From contig JBPCKT010000121.1 in NCBI GenBank assembly GCA_051004015.1, positions 1 through 28,285 on the forward strand: a stretch of DNA of 28,285 nt, given 5' to 3'. Below are positions 7,654-14,736 of this stretch, piece after piece. The DNA comes from SXOA01 sp051004015 (lineage in GTDB: Bacteria; Planctomycetota; Planctomycetia; Pirellulales; Pirellulaceae). Position 1 is the first letter of the stretch. Every line of letters begins with the position of its first letter. A program made the position numbers and the translations under genes. Under the pieces are notes generated by a model. That model was given only the letters and a program-made list of their open reading frames with translations. It was not told the origin of the DNA and made no database searches.

Positions 7654-7923
7654 CGGTAGCCTCGTCAGCAAAACGGAGTAGAGTTGCATGCCAGCCCCTC
7701 TCGCGTCGCCGGGCTGCGGCGCCGAGCGCGAGCAGCGGCGGAGTCCCGCAGCGCCGCGACTTCCTGGCACCGTTGGCGGCTGGATGAGGAGCAGTGAGGT
7801 GGCCCTAGAGTCTTTGGGGTCGGTAGCGAATGCCAGGGGATAGTCCATCGACGCCAAAGACTCCCGACCGCCGTTTCTAGCGGCTGGGTGAGTAGAAACA
7901 GAAAGGAGACTGCAATGCGATCC
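7654..7923. repeat. Non-coding stretch ending in a small TIR element
   Basis: I see no gene here. Toward the right end are GAGTCTTTGG (7808-7817) and CCAAAGACTC (7854-7863), an inverted pair about 56 bp across. The right end extends to CGCCAAAGACTCCC, the same end sequence (GGGAGTCWTTGGCG) found four times at 14462-14682. The rest is GC-rich, with GCGCGAGCAGCGGCGG-like sequence of no evident function. Confidence 0.55.
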
Positions 7924-8835
7924 TCATTTCGGCGAATCCTTTCGCGCTTCCAGGAACTGAGCAATCGCCTTCTGGCCGGCGGTAGACTCCTTCTCCTCTT
8001 TGGTTTTGTCCTCCGCCTGCTCGATTTCGACGATCGCCGCCTGGGCGCGGGTCTTCAGCCCTCGATCTTCGGAAACAAGGCATTCCCGTAGAGCCGGCAG
8101 GTGAGGCGCGGCCTTCTTGCCAAACAGCGGCAGCGAGCCCGCGGCGTTGAGACGAACCCAACTGTCTTCGTCATCCAGCATCTTGGCGACCGCCTGCATA
8201 TTGTCGGCGCTAAAATGGTCCAGCGAAGTCAACTGGCCGCAGCCCCAGCCGCGGACGGTCTTGTCCTTGCTGGCGGCGATACCGGCCGCGACCCGCTTGC
8301 TCAGGGTGGGGATGTCGAGGAGCGTGACCCCTTTGGGAATTTCCAATTTCGCCAGGTCGAAGTCGCCCCCGACGTAAATCGTCAGGCGGGGATCCCTGTT
8401 CCAGACTTCGTCCCCCTTGTCGAGCGTCAGCAGGTGCTTGGAGATGCCGCCGTGAATGTGTAGTTCCCAGTGAAAGGGAATTTCCTTGCGGTCGAAGGTC
8501 TGGGTGATGCCGGGACCGGGCCGCAGGAGCACTTCATGCACCGTGCTTTTGCCGGCGGGCAGCCCCTCGACTTCGATTCTGGCGAACTCCACCAGCGCGG
8601 CATTGAGCTCCTTGGTCGTGCTCTTATAGAAAAAGCGTTCGTTTCCATTCACCCAGTTGCTGTAGACGCGGGTCTTGTCATTGATGACCGGCATGATTCC
8701 TTTCCACTCGGTGTAGTTCGCCTCGTGCAGCGGCTCGTTGCCGATGGTTTCCGTGCCCAGGCCCCAGGCCCGTTCCGCGGACAGGAATGCCAGAAACGCC
8801 AGGACGCCGCAGGTCCACAACATGGTTCTTCGCAT
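7924..8835 (-). CDS. Secreted HEAT-repeat protein
   Basis: This 303-residue protein has a signal peptide (MRRTMLWTCGVLAFLAFLSAERAWG). The middle (residues ~35-190) is a beta-rich region with no family I can name, starting NEPLHEANYTEWKG. Residues ~205-285 form HEAT/armadillo-like helices (MQAVAKMLDDEDSWVRLNAAGSLPLFGKKAAPHLPALRECL), a protein-interaction scaffold. The tail is Lys/Glu-rich. The ATG at 8835 is preferred because it begins the signal peptide directly; a longer frame starts at 8871. It is divergent from the RidA-like gene with 123 bp between them. Function unknown. Confidence 0.82.
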   Translation of the reverse strand: MRRTMLWTCGVLAFLAFLSAERAWGLGTETIGNEPLHEANYTEWKGIMPVINDKTRVYSNWVNGNERFFYKSTTKELNAALVEFARIEVEGLPAGKSTVHEVLLRPGPGITQTFDRKEIPFHWELHIHGGISKHLLTLDKGDEVWNRDPRLTIYVGGDFDLAKLEIPKGVTLLDIPTLSKRVAAGIAASKDKTVRGWGCGQLTSLDHFSADNMQAVAKMLDDEDSWVRLNAAGSLPLFGKKAAPHLPALRECLVSEDRGLKTRAQAAIVEIEQAEDKTKEEKESTAGQKAIAQFLEARKDSPK

Positions 8836-8958
8836 GATCACAGCCCTTCCAATGACAAGGAAACCAATCACGGCCTATCCTATTCTAAGACGATAGTCCG
8901 AGACTTGCGTTTCCTGAGAAGTCTGGAATTCCCATATTCAACGCCCGGGAGCACTGCC

Positions 8959-9357
8959 ATGTCCGCCGAATTCCTCAATCCGCCCGCCCTCTGCCCCACC
9001 TTCGGCTGGACCCATGTCGTCAGCGCGAGCGGCGGGAAGACCATTTACGTCTCGGGGCAGGTCGGCATCAACGCCAAGGGGGAGGTCGTTGGGAAGGGGG
9101 ATTTGAAGCGGCAGACGGAACAGGCTTTTGAGAACATCCAGTTGGCGCTAGAGGCTGCGGGCGCGACCTACCGGCATGTCGTGAAAACCAATTTGTATGT
9201 GGTGGGCCTGCGGGCGGAGCATGTCGCCATCATTCGCGAGGTCCGCGGCCGCTATGTCTGGGCGGAGCATCCCCCCAGCAGCACGCTGGTGGGCGTGAGC
9301 GCGCTGGTGGGCGAGGACTGGCTGATTGAGATTGAAGCGGTGGCGGTTGTGCCGTAA
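8959..9357 (+). CDS. RidA/YjgF-family protein lacking the canonical arginine
   Basis: This 132-residue protein has the full length of the family and its landmarks: IYVSGQVGIN (residues 29-38), the helix QTEQAFENIQLALEAAGA, VVKTNLYVV, and the C-terminal IEIEAVAVV. RidA of the archetypal kind hydrolyses reactive enamines and imines and relies on an arginine in the PAR-type motif near the end. Here the segment reads HPPSSTLVGVSAL (104-116), with serine where arginine is expected, so classical deaminase activity is doubtful and this is probably another Rid subfamily. The ATG at 8959 follows GGGAG about 7 bases upstream. An upstream in-frame extension is antisense to the HEAT gene and is not used. 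Confidence 0.9.
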   Translation: MSAEFLNPPALCPTFGWTHVVSASGGKTIYVSGQVGINAKGEVVGKGDLKRQTEQAFENIQLALEAAGATYRHVVKTNLYVVGLRAEHVAIIREVRGRYVWAEHPPSSTLVGVSALVGEDWLIEIEAVAVVP

Positions 9358-9386
9358 AGCAGCGCGAGCTAGCAGCCGCTCTCGCC

Positions 9387-10907
9387 TTGTCCCGCCGCGG
9401 GGATTCCACTACCATCCGCCCCCCCGAAGCCGGTAGTCCCGAAGGTGCCAAAGCTGTGGAAACAGACGCCCTCATTCGATGCGAACAAAACAGCACCTGC
9501 CCGTCGGGTCGCTGCTGGCTGGCGCTGCTCGCAACGGCAATGCTCTTTCCCCTGGCGGGATGCACCGCCATGAACCTGCTGGAGGGAAAGCTGCCGATGG
9601 GGGATGAGGATGACCTGGGGATTGTGACGCGGCCCTATCCCGGTTGGGAGAGCCAGGCCAAGGCCACGCTCGACAAGATTCCCAAGGCCGGGGCAAAGGA
9701 GCAGCCCGCGGTACCGGCGTCCACTGCGAGTGCGACAACAGACCCCGCGGCTCAGGCTCCGGCCATCACGGCGAACACTGCGGCGTCCAACGTCAACACG
9801 ACCGTCACGCCAGAACAGCCAGCGGCGGCGAATCCGGCCGCGGTGGAAGCAGCGCCGATTTCGCAGTTGCCGGCCAAAGTTGTGGAAGCCCCTCCGCAGC
9901 CCTTGTTAGTCACCAATACGCCTGCTGCCCATGCGCCTTTGGTCAACGCACTGGTTGCCAGCGCTCACGCGGCTGCTGATACAGTCCTTGCTCATCCCAC
10001 ACATGAGCGACCGCTCACTGTCACAGGGGCCGAGGGAACTCCCGTCAGTCCTCCGGCAGCCGCGGTCGACAAGAAACAAGAACCTACTGGCGCGGAAAGA
10101 TTATCCGCGCTGATGAAGCAGCGGAGCGAGTTCCTGACAGCGCTCCAAGCGGAAGTCAATCGCCGCCGCAGCTCGACGGAAGATGACGAAGAGCTTACCC
10201 GTTTGGAGAAGGAGCTGCGCCTGGTGCAACTGGCGGGGGAGCAGCCGGAGGAGGCGGTGCGGCAGATTGAAGCGCTCGATGGCCCGGAGCGGGAGGCCTT
10301 CGCCCACCTGTTGATGGGCCTCGCGACTTGGATGAACGCCGACGAGGCCCGCCGGCCGACGCTTCGCAATGCCAAGATCGTAAGGGAAATCCGCGATGCC
10401 GCCGCCGAGCTCGCTGCCGCCAGCAAGCTGGACGTGCGGAACCTGGCCTTCTGTGACAATGTGGACAGCTACGGCAGGTACACGGAGTTCTCGCGGAGCC
10501 AGTTCAAGCCGAAGCAGCAAGTCATCCTGTACGCGGAAGTGGAGAACTTCGCCGCCCTCCGCATCGCCGACGATTCGTACGAAACGGAGCTGCAAGGTTC
10601 CTACCAGATCTTCGACAGCGGCGGAAACCTGGTGGATGAGCGGGAGCTGCTGCTGGACAAGCAGGTCTGCCGCAACTACCGGCGGGACTACTTTCTGAGG
10701 TATCTGATTTATCTTCCCGACACTATTTCCACCGGCAACTACCGCTTGGAGCTGACCATCGAAGACAAGAAGGGCTCAGCCGCCCATCAAGAGCCTGCTG
10801 TGCGCCGCGGCGAAAAGGAAAGTAAGCTCGCCAAAGCGCCGAGTTCCGCCAGCAGCTACAAGGGGCGGAAACTCGGCACGGGAACGATTGAGTTTACGAT
10901 CAAGTAA
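9387..10907 (+). CDS. Predicted outer lipoprotein with coiled-coil region
   Basis: The predicted 506-residue protein has a lipobox (WLALLATAMLFPLAGC, C59 of this frame), implying lipid attachment after export. A long Ala/Pro/Thr-rich linker (~75-230) is followed by a helical, charged region (~235-340, EELTRLEKELRLVQLAGEQPEEAVRQ) and a C-terminal domain (~345-506) beginning NLAFCDNVDSYGRYTEF, with beta-strand pattern and FKPKQQVILYAEVENF. I cannot name that domain. The start is uncertain: 9387 is a TTG, and a GTG at 9456 would give a more normal signal-peptide length. It begins 30 bp after the RidA-like gene and ends 8 bp from a convergent gene. Confidence 0.75.
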   Translation: MSRRGDSTTIRPPEAGSPEGAKAVETDALIRCEQNSTCPSGRCWLALLATAMLFPLAGCTAMNLLEGKLPMGDEDDLGIVTRPYPGWESQAKATLDKIPKAGAKEQPAVPASTASATTDPAAQAPAITANTAASNVNTTVTPEQPAAANPAAVEAAPISQLPAKVVEAPPQPLLVTNTPAAHAPLVNALVASAHAAADTVLAHPTHERPLTVTGAEGTPVSPPAAAVDKKQEPTGAERLSALMKQRSEFLTALQAEVNRRRSSTEDDEELTRLEKELRLVQLAGEQPEEAVRQIEALDGPEREAFAHLLMGLATWMNADEARRPTLRNAKIVREIRDAAAELAAASKLDVRNLAFCDNVDSYGRYTEFSRSQFKPKQQVILYAEVENFAALRIADDSYETELQGSYQIFDSGGNLVDERELLLDKQVCRNYRRDYFLRYLIYLPDTISTGNYRLELTIEDKKGSAAHQEPAVRRGEKESKLAKAPSSASSYKGRKLGTGTIEFTIK

Positions 10908-10915
10908 GCGAGCAT

Positions 10916-11362
10916 CTACTTCGTCTTCTTTTCGCTTTCGGTCGTCGTCTTGGCCGCCTCGGCTGGCTTGGTGGCTTTGTCGCCGTCACCCTTCTTGCCG
11001 GATTTCTTCTTGGCATCCGCTTCGGCCCGAACCGTGGCGAGCTTCTCCTTTTGCTCGGCGGACAGGAGAGCTTCGATCTCGTCATTCTGCTTCGCCTTCG
11101 CCGCGTCGAGCTGGCCTTGCAAATCGGCGAGTTGTTTTTCGTACTTCGCCTGAATGGCGTAGATCTGGTCGCGCTGTTCATCGGTCACGACTTCCTTGTA
11201 GTATGCCGGCAGGCGGCCCTTGGCCTTGTTCTTGGCACCCGCCTTGGCTTTGTTATCCGCCTTCTTGGCATCCTGCCCAATGGAGGTGAGAGAGATGGCA
11301 GTGACCACGAGCGTGGAGGCCAGCGTGGCGAGAACGAGCTTTTTCCAAAAGGCCGAGTGCAT
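10916..11362 (-). CDS. Exported Lys/Ala-rich coiled-coil protein
   Basis: This 148-residue protein has an N-terminal hydrophobic signal (MHSAFWKKLVLATLASTLVVTAISLTSIG). The centre, from LPAYYKEVVTDEQRDQIYAIQAKYEKQLADL to EIEALLSAEQKEKLATVRAEA, is a predicted antiparallel helical pair similar in pattern to Spy/LTXXQ-type periplasmic proteins. The tail is Lys/Ala/Thr-rich and disordered. The ATG at 11362 is chosen because AAGGAG lies about 8 bases upstream. A chaperone-like periplasmic role is possible but only by resemblance. Confidence 0.78.
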   Translation of the reverse strand: MHSAFWKKLVLATLASTLVVTAISLTSIGQDAKKADNKAKAGAKNKAKGRLPAYYKEVVTDEQRDQIYAIQAKYEKQLADLQGQLDAAKAKQNDEIEALLSAEQKEKLATVRAEADAKKKSGKKGDGDKATKPAEAAKTTTESEKKTK

Positions 11363-11496
11363 GGATGTGTCTCCTTGAGGCAAAATGTGGGAGGAGGAGC
11401 GGCGACGATGCGCCCCCGTTTTGTCCGCTAATGTAACTCCAGTATCCGCGAAAGGAAAGCAAATTCTGGCGATTTGTTCCGCGGCCAGAAACCGCC

Positions 11497-13686
11497 CTAT
11501 TTGGCCGCCGGCGGCAGGACGGTAATAGTGAGCGGCTGGCTGGGAAGAGAGACCAGCAGGTTCGGTTTTTCCTTGGCCGCCGCGTCTTTGGCGTAGGGAA
11601 CCTGTCCCTGGCCGACGAGCGAAAGCGTGTAGTTGCCGGGTCGAATTCCGGGCTGGATTTCGATGTCGATGGCGGCTTCGCTGGCGCCGGCGGGAATCTC
11701 CGGCGCGGTGATTTTGATGTTGCCCGGGAGCGGCAGCGGCAGCAGGGTGAGCTTCTCTTTGAAGTCGGGATTCAGGCGACTGAGGGCGAGCTTCAACTGG
11801 ACCTTCTTACCGGCTTCGATTTGCAGTTGCTCGGCGGCGAAGCGGAGGGCAAAAGGCGCCTTCTCTCGGATGGCAAGCGTCAGCTCGCGCGTGGGCCGGC
11901 TGGTTGCTCCGCCGCCACTGCCGTCGTTCCAGACGCGCGTGTAAGGGCGGACCTCGCGGCGAATGGTTTCTTCGCCGCGCTTGGCGGTGGCAATGAGCTT
12001 GATCGGACCTGTGAACTCGGCCGCATTCTCGTCCGCCCAGAGAACGAAGCCGCACTGGTTTTCCGAGAAGAGCGACGTGGGAATCGAATGCACTCCCGGG
12101 GGCAGTCCTTCGGCAGTGATCGTGATCCCTTCCGACCAGCCGTCACGCTGGTGCATGATCACTTGCAAGTAGACGGCTCCGCCCCGCCAGAGATTGAGCC
12201 CGGCCGGCGAGGGATTCTGCGGATGGATGGCGGCCAGATAAAAATCGGGCCTCTGCTTGCGAATCGAGAGGACGTATTGATAGCGGGCGCCGCCGCGACG
12301 GTAGCGATCCTGCACGAGCAGCCGGTACTTCTTGTGCGCGGTGAGATTGAGAGAGCCGGAAGGATCGCGGAGGTGCCCGTCAAACGGCCCCATCCGATGG
12401 CCGAAGTCGTCAAACTCCTGCACGCGGTTCCCTTGGTCATCCACCAGCACCGCATACGGATCGGCCTGCCCGCCGAGCCGCTCGCAATAGACCTCCAGGC
12501 CATACGCGCCGTTCTCCGCGACTTGGAACTCGTACCAGTCGGCATCCCGCGCTTGATCGAACCGCCCGCTGACGACCGCGGGGAGCGACAATGTCTGCGG
12601 CTGGTCCTGCTTGTCGTTGGGCTCTTGTTCCAGCGATACGGGGGAATCGACGAGCAGCAGCGGCATGGCATTCAGGGAATCCTGGCCTGCCAGGCTCGGT
12701 CGAATCTGCCAGCCGTTCACGGTACAGGTGGCGGCACTGGGCTGGACGCTGTGCGCGGTGGGATGCTCGAGGAAACGGAAGAGACCCAGGTCATTGGCGT
12801 CCGTCGGCGCGGCGAGCGGGAACTTCGCTTCCTCCAGCGGCAGATCGAAGAGTGTCTGGGGGGACGGCTTTCCCGCGGAGCCGAAGTTGCGGCCGAGCAG
12901 CGTCAGCTCCGTATTCTGTCCAAGCTGCACCGCGCGGGGGAAGGCATTTTCGACGTGCGGCCGGTCACTGATCACGAGTCGATAAGGAAAGCCGCCGCGG
13001 AAGGTGAGGTCGCTCGTCACGACCAGGTAGTCGCCGTCCTGCGGGGCGACGAAGTCTATGAAAGGGTCGCGGCCGTGATAGTCGCCGCTGGCCGCGAGCT
13101 GCGAACCGGCCGGCGAAAGCACCGCCAGGCTGGCATCCATCTGCACATCCAGCCGCTGGGCCTGGCAGTCGAAGGTTACGCGCTGCCCCTTCTTGAGCGG
13201 CACCTTGAACAAGTCCTGGTCGTTGCCATCGGAAGTGCCGTTGATGGCTGAATTCAGTTGCGCGACTTGGGACGTTGCCGCGTCGTTGTTCGGCTCCTTC
13301 TCCGCTACATCTACCAGGCCGCGCGAGACCGCGAACAGCCGAGGGTTGCTAACGCCGAACCTGCCGACGGCGCGAACGTCGTAAGTTCCCGCCGGCACAT
13401 CCGCTGCGACCGTGACCTTGAAAGTCCGCTCTTTCATCGGCACCGGTTCGGCGTAAAGGCCGGGATAGTCGAAGCGGAGGGACTTCACGTCCTCCAGGTC
13501 CGCCCCTTGAATCTCAACCTCTACGGAACTCCCCGCTGCCGCCCCCAGAGGAGCGATCCGATCCAGGCGAGGAAACGGGAGATCGGCCACCGCAGCCCCG
13601 GACCCCACCAGCAGCCAGAGAGCGGCCACGGAGATACGGAAGGCGTGGGCCACGGATGAAACACGGAAGGACACGGATTTATGCAT
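11497..13686 (-). CDS. Exported PPC-domain protein
   Basis: This 729-residue protein has a signal-like N-terminus (hydrophobic core AALWLLVGSGAAVA). Residues ~40-120 resemble an IPT/TIG Ig-like domain (LDRIAPLGAAAGSSVEVEIQG). Two PPC (pre-peptidase C-terminal) domains follow, each opening with an EPN motif: EKEPNND at ~129 and EQEPNDKQD at ~353. The C-terminal ~200 residues are beta-sandwich-like with no clear active site. In planctomycetes such proteins are often encoded with DUF1549/DUF1553 and DUF1501 genes, as here, and may bind substrates at the envelope. The first ~20 codons come from a TCCGTG-rich repetitive stretch, so the true start could be a GTG near 13629. Confidence 0.85.
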   Translation of the reverse strand: MHKSVSFRVSSVAHAFRISVAALWLLVGSGAAVADLPFPRLDRIAPLGAAAGSSVEVEIQGADLEDVKSLRFDYPGLYAEPVPMKERTFKVTVAADVPAGTYDVRAVGRFGVSNPRLFAVSRGLVDVAEKEPNNDAATSQVAQLNSAINGTSDGNDQDLFKVPLKKGQRVTFDCQAQRLDVQMDASLAVLSPAGSQLAASGDYHGRDPFIDFVAPQDGDYLVVTSDLTFRGGFPYRLVISDRPHVENAFPRAVQLGQNTELTLLGRNFGSAGKPSPQTLFDLPLEEAKFPLAAPTDANDLGLFRFLEHPTAHSVQPSAATCTVNGWQIRPSLAGQDSLNAMPLLLVDSPVSLEQEPNDKQDQPQTLSLPAVVSGRFDQARDADWYEFQVAENGAYGLEVYCERLGGQADPYAVLVDDQGNRVQEFDDFGHRMGPFDGHLRDPSGSLNLTAHKKYRLLVQDRYRRGGARYQYVLSIRKQRPDFYLAAIHPQNPSPAGLNLWRGGAVYLQVIMHQRDGWSEGITITAEGLPPGVHSIPTSLFSENQCGFVLWADENAAEFTGPIKLIATAKRGEETIRREVRPYTRVWNDGSGGGATSRPTRELTLAIREKAPFALRFAAEQLQIEAGKKVQLKLALSRLNPDFKEKLTLLPLPLPGNIKITAPEIPAGASEAAIDIEIQPGIRPGNYTLSLVGQGQVPYAKDAAAKEKPNLLVSLPSQPLTITVLPPAAK
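13627..13677. repeat. Five YACGGA repeats inside the PPC gene's 5' end
   Basis: CACGGA or TACGGA occurs at 13627, 13635, 13651, 13662 and 13672 (plus strand). On the coding strand these are TCCGTG or TCCGTA units that encode part of the N-terminal SVSFRVSSVAHAFRISV segment. The pattern resembles a dispersed intergenic repeat taken into the reading frame. Confidence 0.7.
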
Positions 13687-13695
13687 GGCAGAATA

Positions 13696-13720
13696 CGTCC
13701 AATAACAGTTCGTCCAATAA
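13696..13720 (-). promoter_or_regulatory. Direct repeat upstream of the PPC gene, possible operator
   Basis: CGTCCAATAA occurs at 13696-13705 and again at 13711-13720, so on the coding strand TTATTGGACG is repeated with a 15-bp period, ending 9 bases before the predicted ATG. Equal spacing suggests a binding site, or simply a short duplication. Confidence 0.3.
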
Positions 13721-13892
13721 TGGGTTCTCTACAAACTACTTGCGAACGGCGATTACTGCGATCCACTCGCACCTGAATTGCCAGCGAGCAACCGCGATTT
13801 GCTGTGCCTCACTTTCGGGCAAGTCCCCCCGCCACTTTCCCGGCACACTGCCGAGCCTCATTCGCGAGCGCTCCACCGCTCCTCGGACCCCC

Positions 13893-14027
13893 AATTATTC
13901 ACTTTTCTCATACAGTTTTCAGGACACTTTCGATTATTCACTTTTGACGGAACCCCTTATCTGTACATATGTTTCGTAATTCATTTTCGCCGCAATTCCT
14001 ATTCACCGAGCAAAATCAGTATTCACA
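13893..14027. repeat. AT-rich island with repeated TTATTCAC motifs
   Basis: ATTATTCACTTTT occurs twice (13894-13906, 13933-13945), with further TATTCAC at 14000-14006 and 14020-14026. The stretch is far more AT-rich than its surroundings. The motif resembles DnaA boxes (TTATNCACA); the two best copies match 8 of 9 positions. The same motif in the opposite orientation lies at 109-117 and 222-230, where neighbouring bases also align (22 of 33 positions by hand), so it may be a dispersed repeat family. Confidence 0.55.
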
Positions 14028-14266
14028 TTTCTCCGCGGCAATGGCAGCCTCGAGGTCCAACCCCCCGCCGCAGCCCTTGCCCAGTCCTTGAGCCGACCCG
14101 CCCAAATCCGGAGCATGGGGAAACCTCTGCTCACCATCCAATTGCCAAGGAGGGCCGGCCCACCACTCCCTCTACTCCAGGGGCGCAGTTGACCTTAATC
14201 TTAAGATGCTCGTATATGCCAATTTGTTCACTAAACAAAAGATTATTTTTTTCCTTGACCGATACT
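14028..14266. other. Non-coding stretch, no recognised feature
   Basis: Open frames here look like chance products. A T-rich run (ATTATTTTTTTCC near 14243) and the palindrome CTTAAG are visible, but nothing I can interpret. Confidence 0.4.
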
Positions 14267-14294
14267 AACCCGAAGCGCCAGTGAGGGAAACCCC
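14267..14294 (+). repeat. Half-copy of the palindromic repeat seen at 7545-7653
   Basis: AACCCGAAGCGCCAG followed by GAGGGAAACC matches the right arm of the 7545-7653 repeat (reverse complement) at about 23 of 28 positions by hand alignment. Confidence 0.7.
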
Positions 14295-14339
14295 GCCGGC
14301 AGGCCCGCTTGAGCCCCAACGGGGGCGCGGATACGGTAG

Positions 14340-14377
14340 CCCAGGCCCAGGCGGCGCTTCGCCGCCGCAGGCCTGGG
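14340..14377. repeat. Long GC hairpin
   Basis: CCCAGGCC (14340-14347) and GGCGGCG (14350-14356) pair with CGCCGCC (14360-14366) and GGCCTGGG (14370-14377) around a CTT loop. It is 360 bp beyond the DUF1501 stop, so it is more likely an intergenic palindromic repeat than that gene's terminator. A smaller hairpin, CCTTTC/GAAAGG, follows at 14435-14452. Confidence 0.75.
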
Positions 14378-14461
14378 TCTCGCGCCATCGGAGTCGGAAG
14401 GCCTGAAGGGCCGCCCGTAAACACCTCGCAATCGCCTTTCCGCGGCGAAAGGGCCGGGGTC

Positions 14462-14521
14462 GGGAGTCTTTGGCGAGAGAAAGCTGTCCACCTGGCAGGA
14501 GCGGTTTCGCCAATGACTCCC
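14462..14521. repeat. 60-bp element with GGGAGTCWTTGGCG ends (copy 1)
   Basis: GGGAGTCTTTGGCG (14462-14475) and CGCCAATGACTCCC (14508-14521) form inverted ends with one mismatch. There is no coding content. Confidence 0.75.
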
Positions 14522-14623
14522 ATCCCCCTGACGTTGCCTATCGATCACGGCCCGAGTCCCCAAGGCCCGGGGCCGGCGCGTATGACAATTGAAGACGATC
14601 TCCCCATTCCACCTCAGGGGGAC

Positions 14624-14682
14624 GGGAGTCATTGGCGGCAGCGCGAGACGGTGTGGTGTATCTTCGCGCGCCAATGACTCCC
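14624..14682. repeat. 59-bp element with GGGAGTCATTGGCG ends (copy 2)
   Basis: GGGAGTCATTGGCG (14624-14637) and CGCCAATGACTCCC (14669-14682) are exact inverted ends. Size and ends match copy 1 and the weaker copy at 7808-7865. Confidence 0.8.
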
Positions 14683-14736
14683 GACCCCGATGCACACGAA
14701 TCCCTCACCCCCTCCCTCGTCCACCGGGAAGGGAAA

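Noticed and set aside
11821..13251. Long plus-strand open frame (476 codons) opposite the PPC gene
   Set aside because: Antisense shadow of a clear PPC protein; no family resemblance.
13656..14284. Plus-strand open frames in the repeat-rich gap
   Set aside because: Low-complexity translation, no start signal, and they run through repeats; treated as non-coding.
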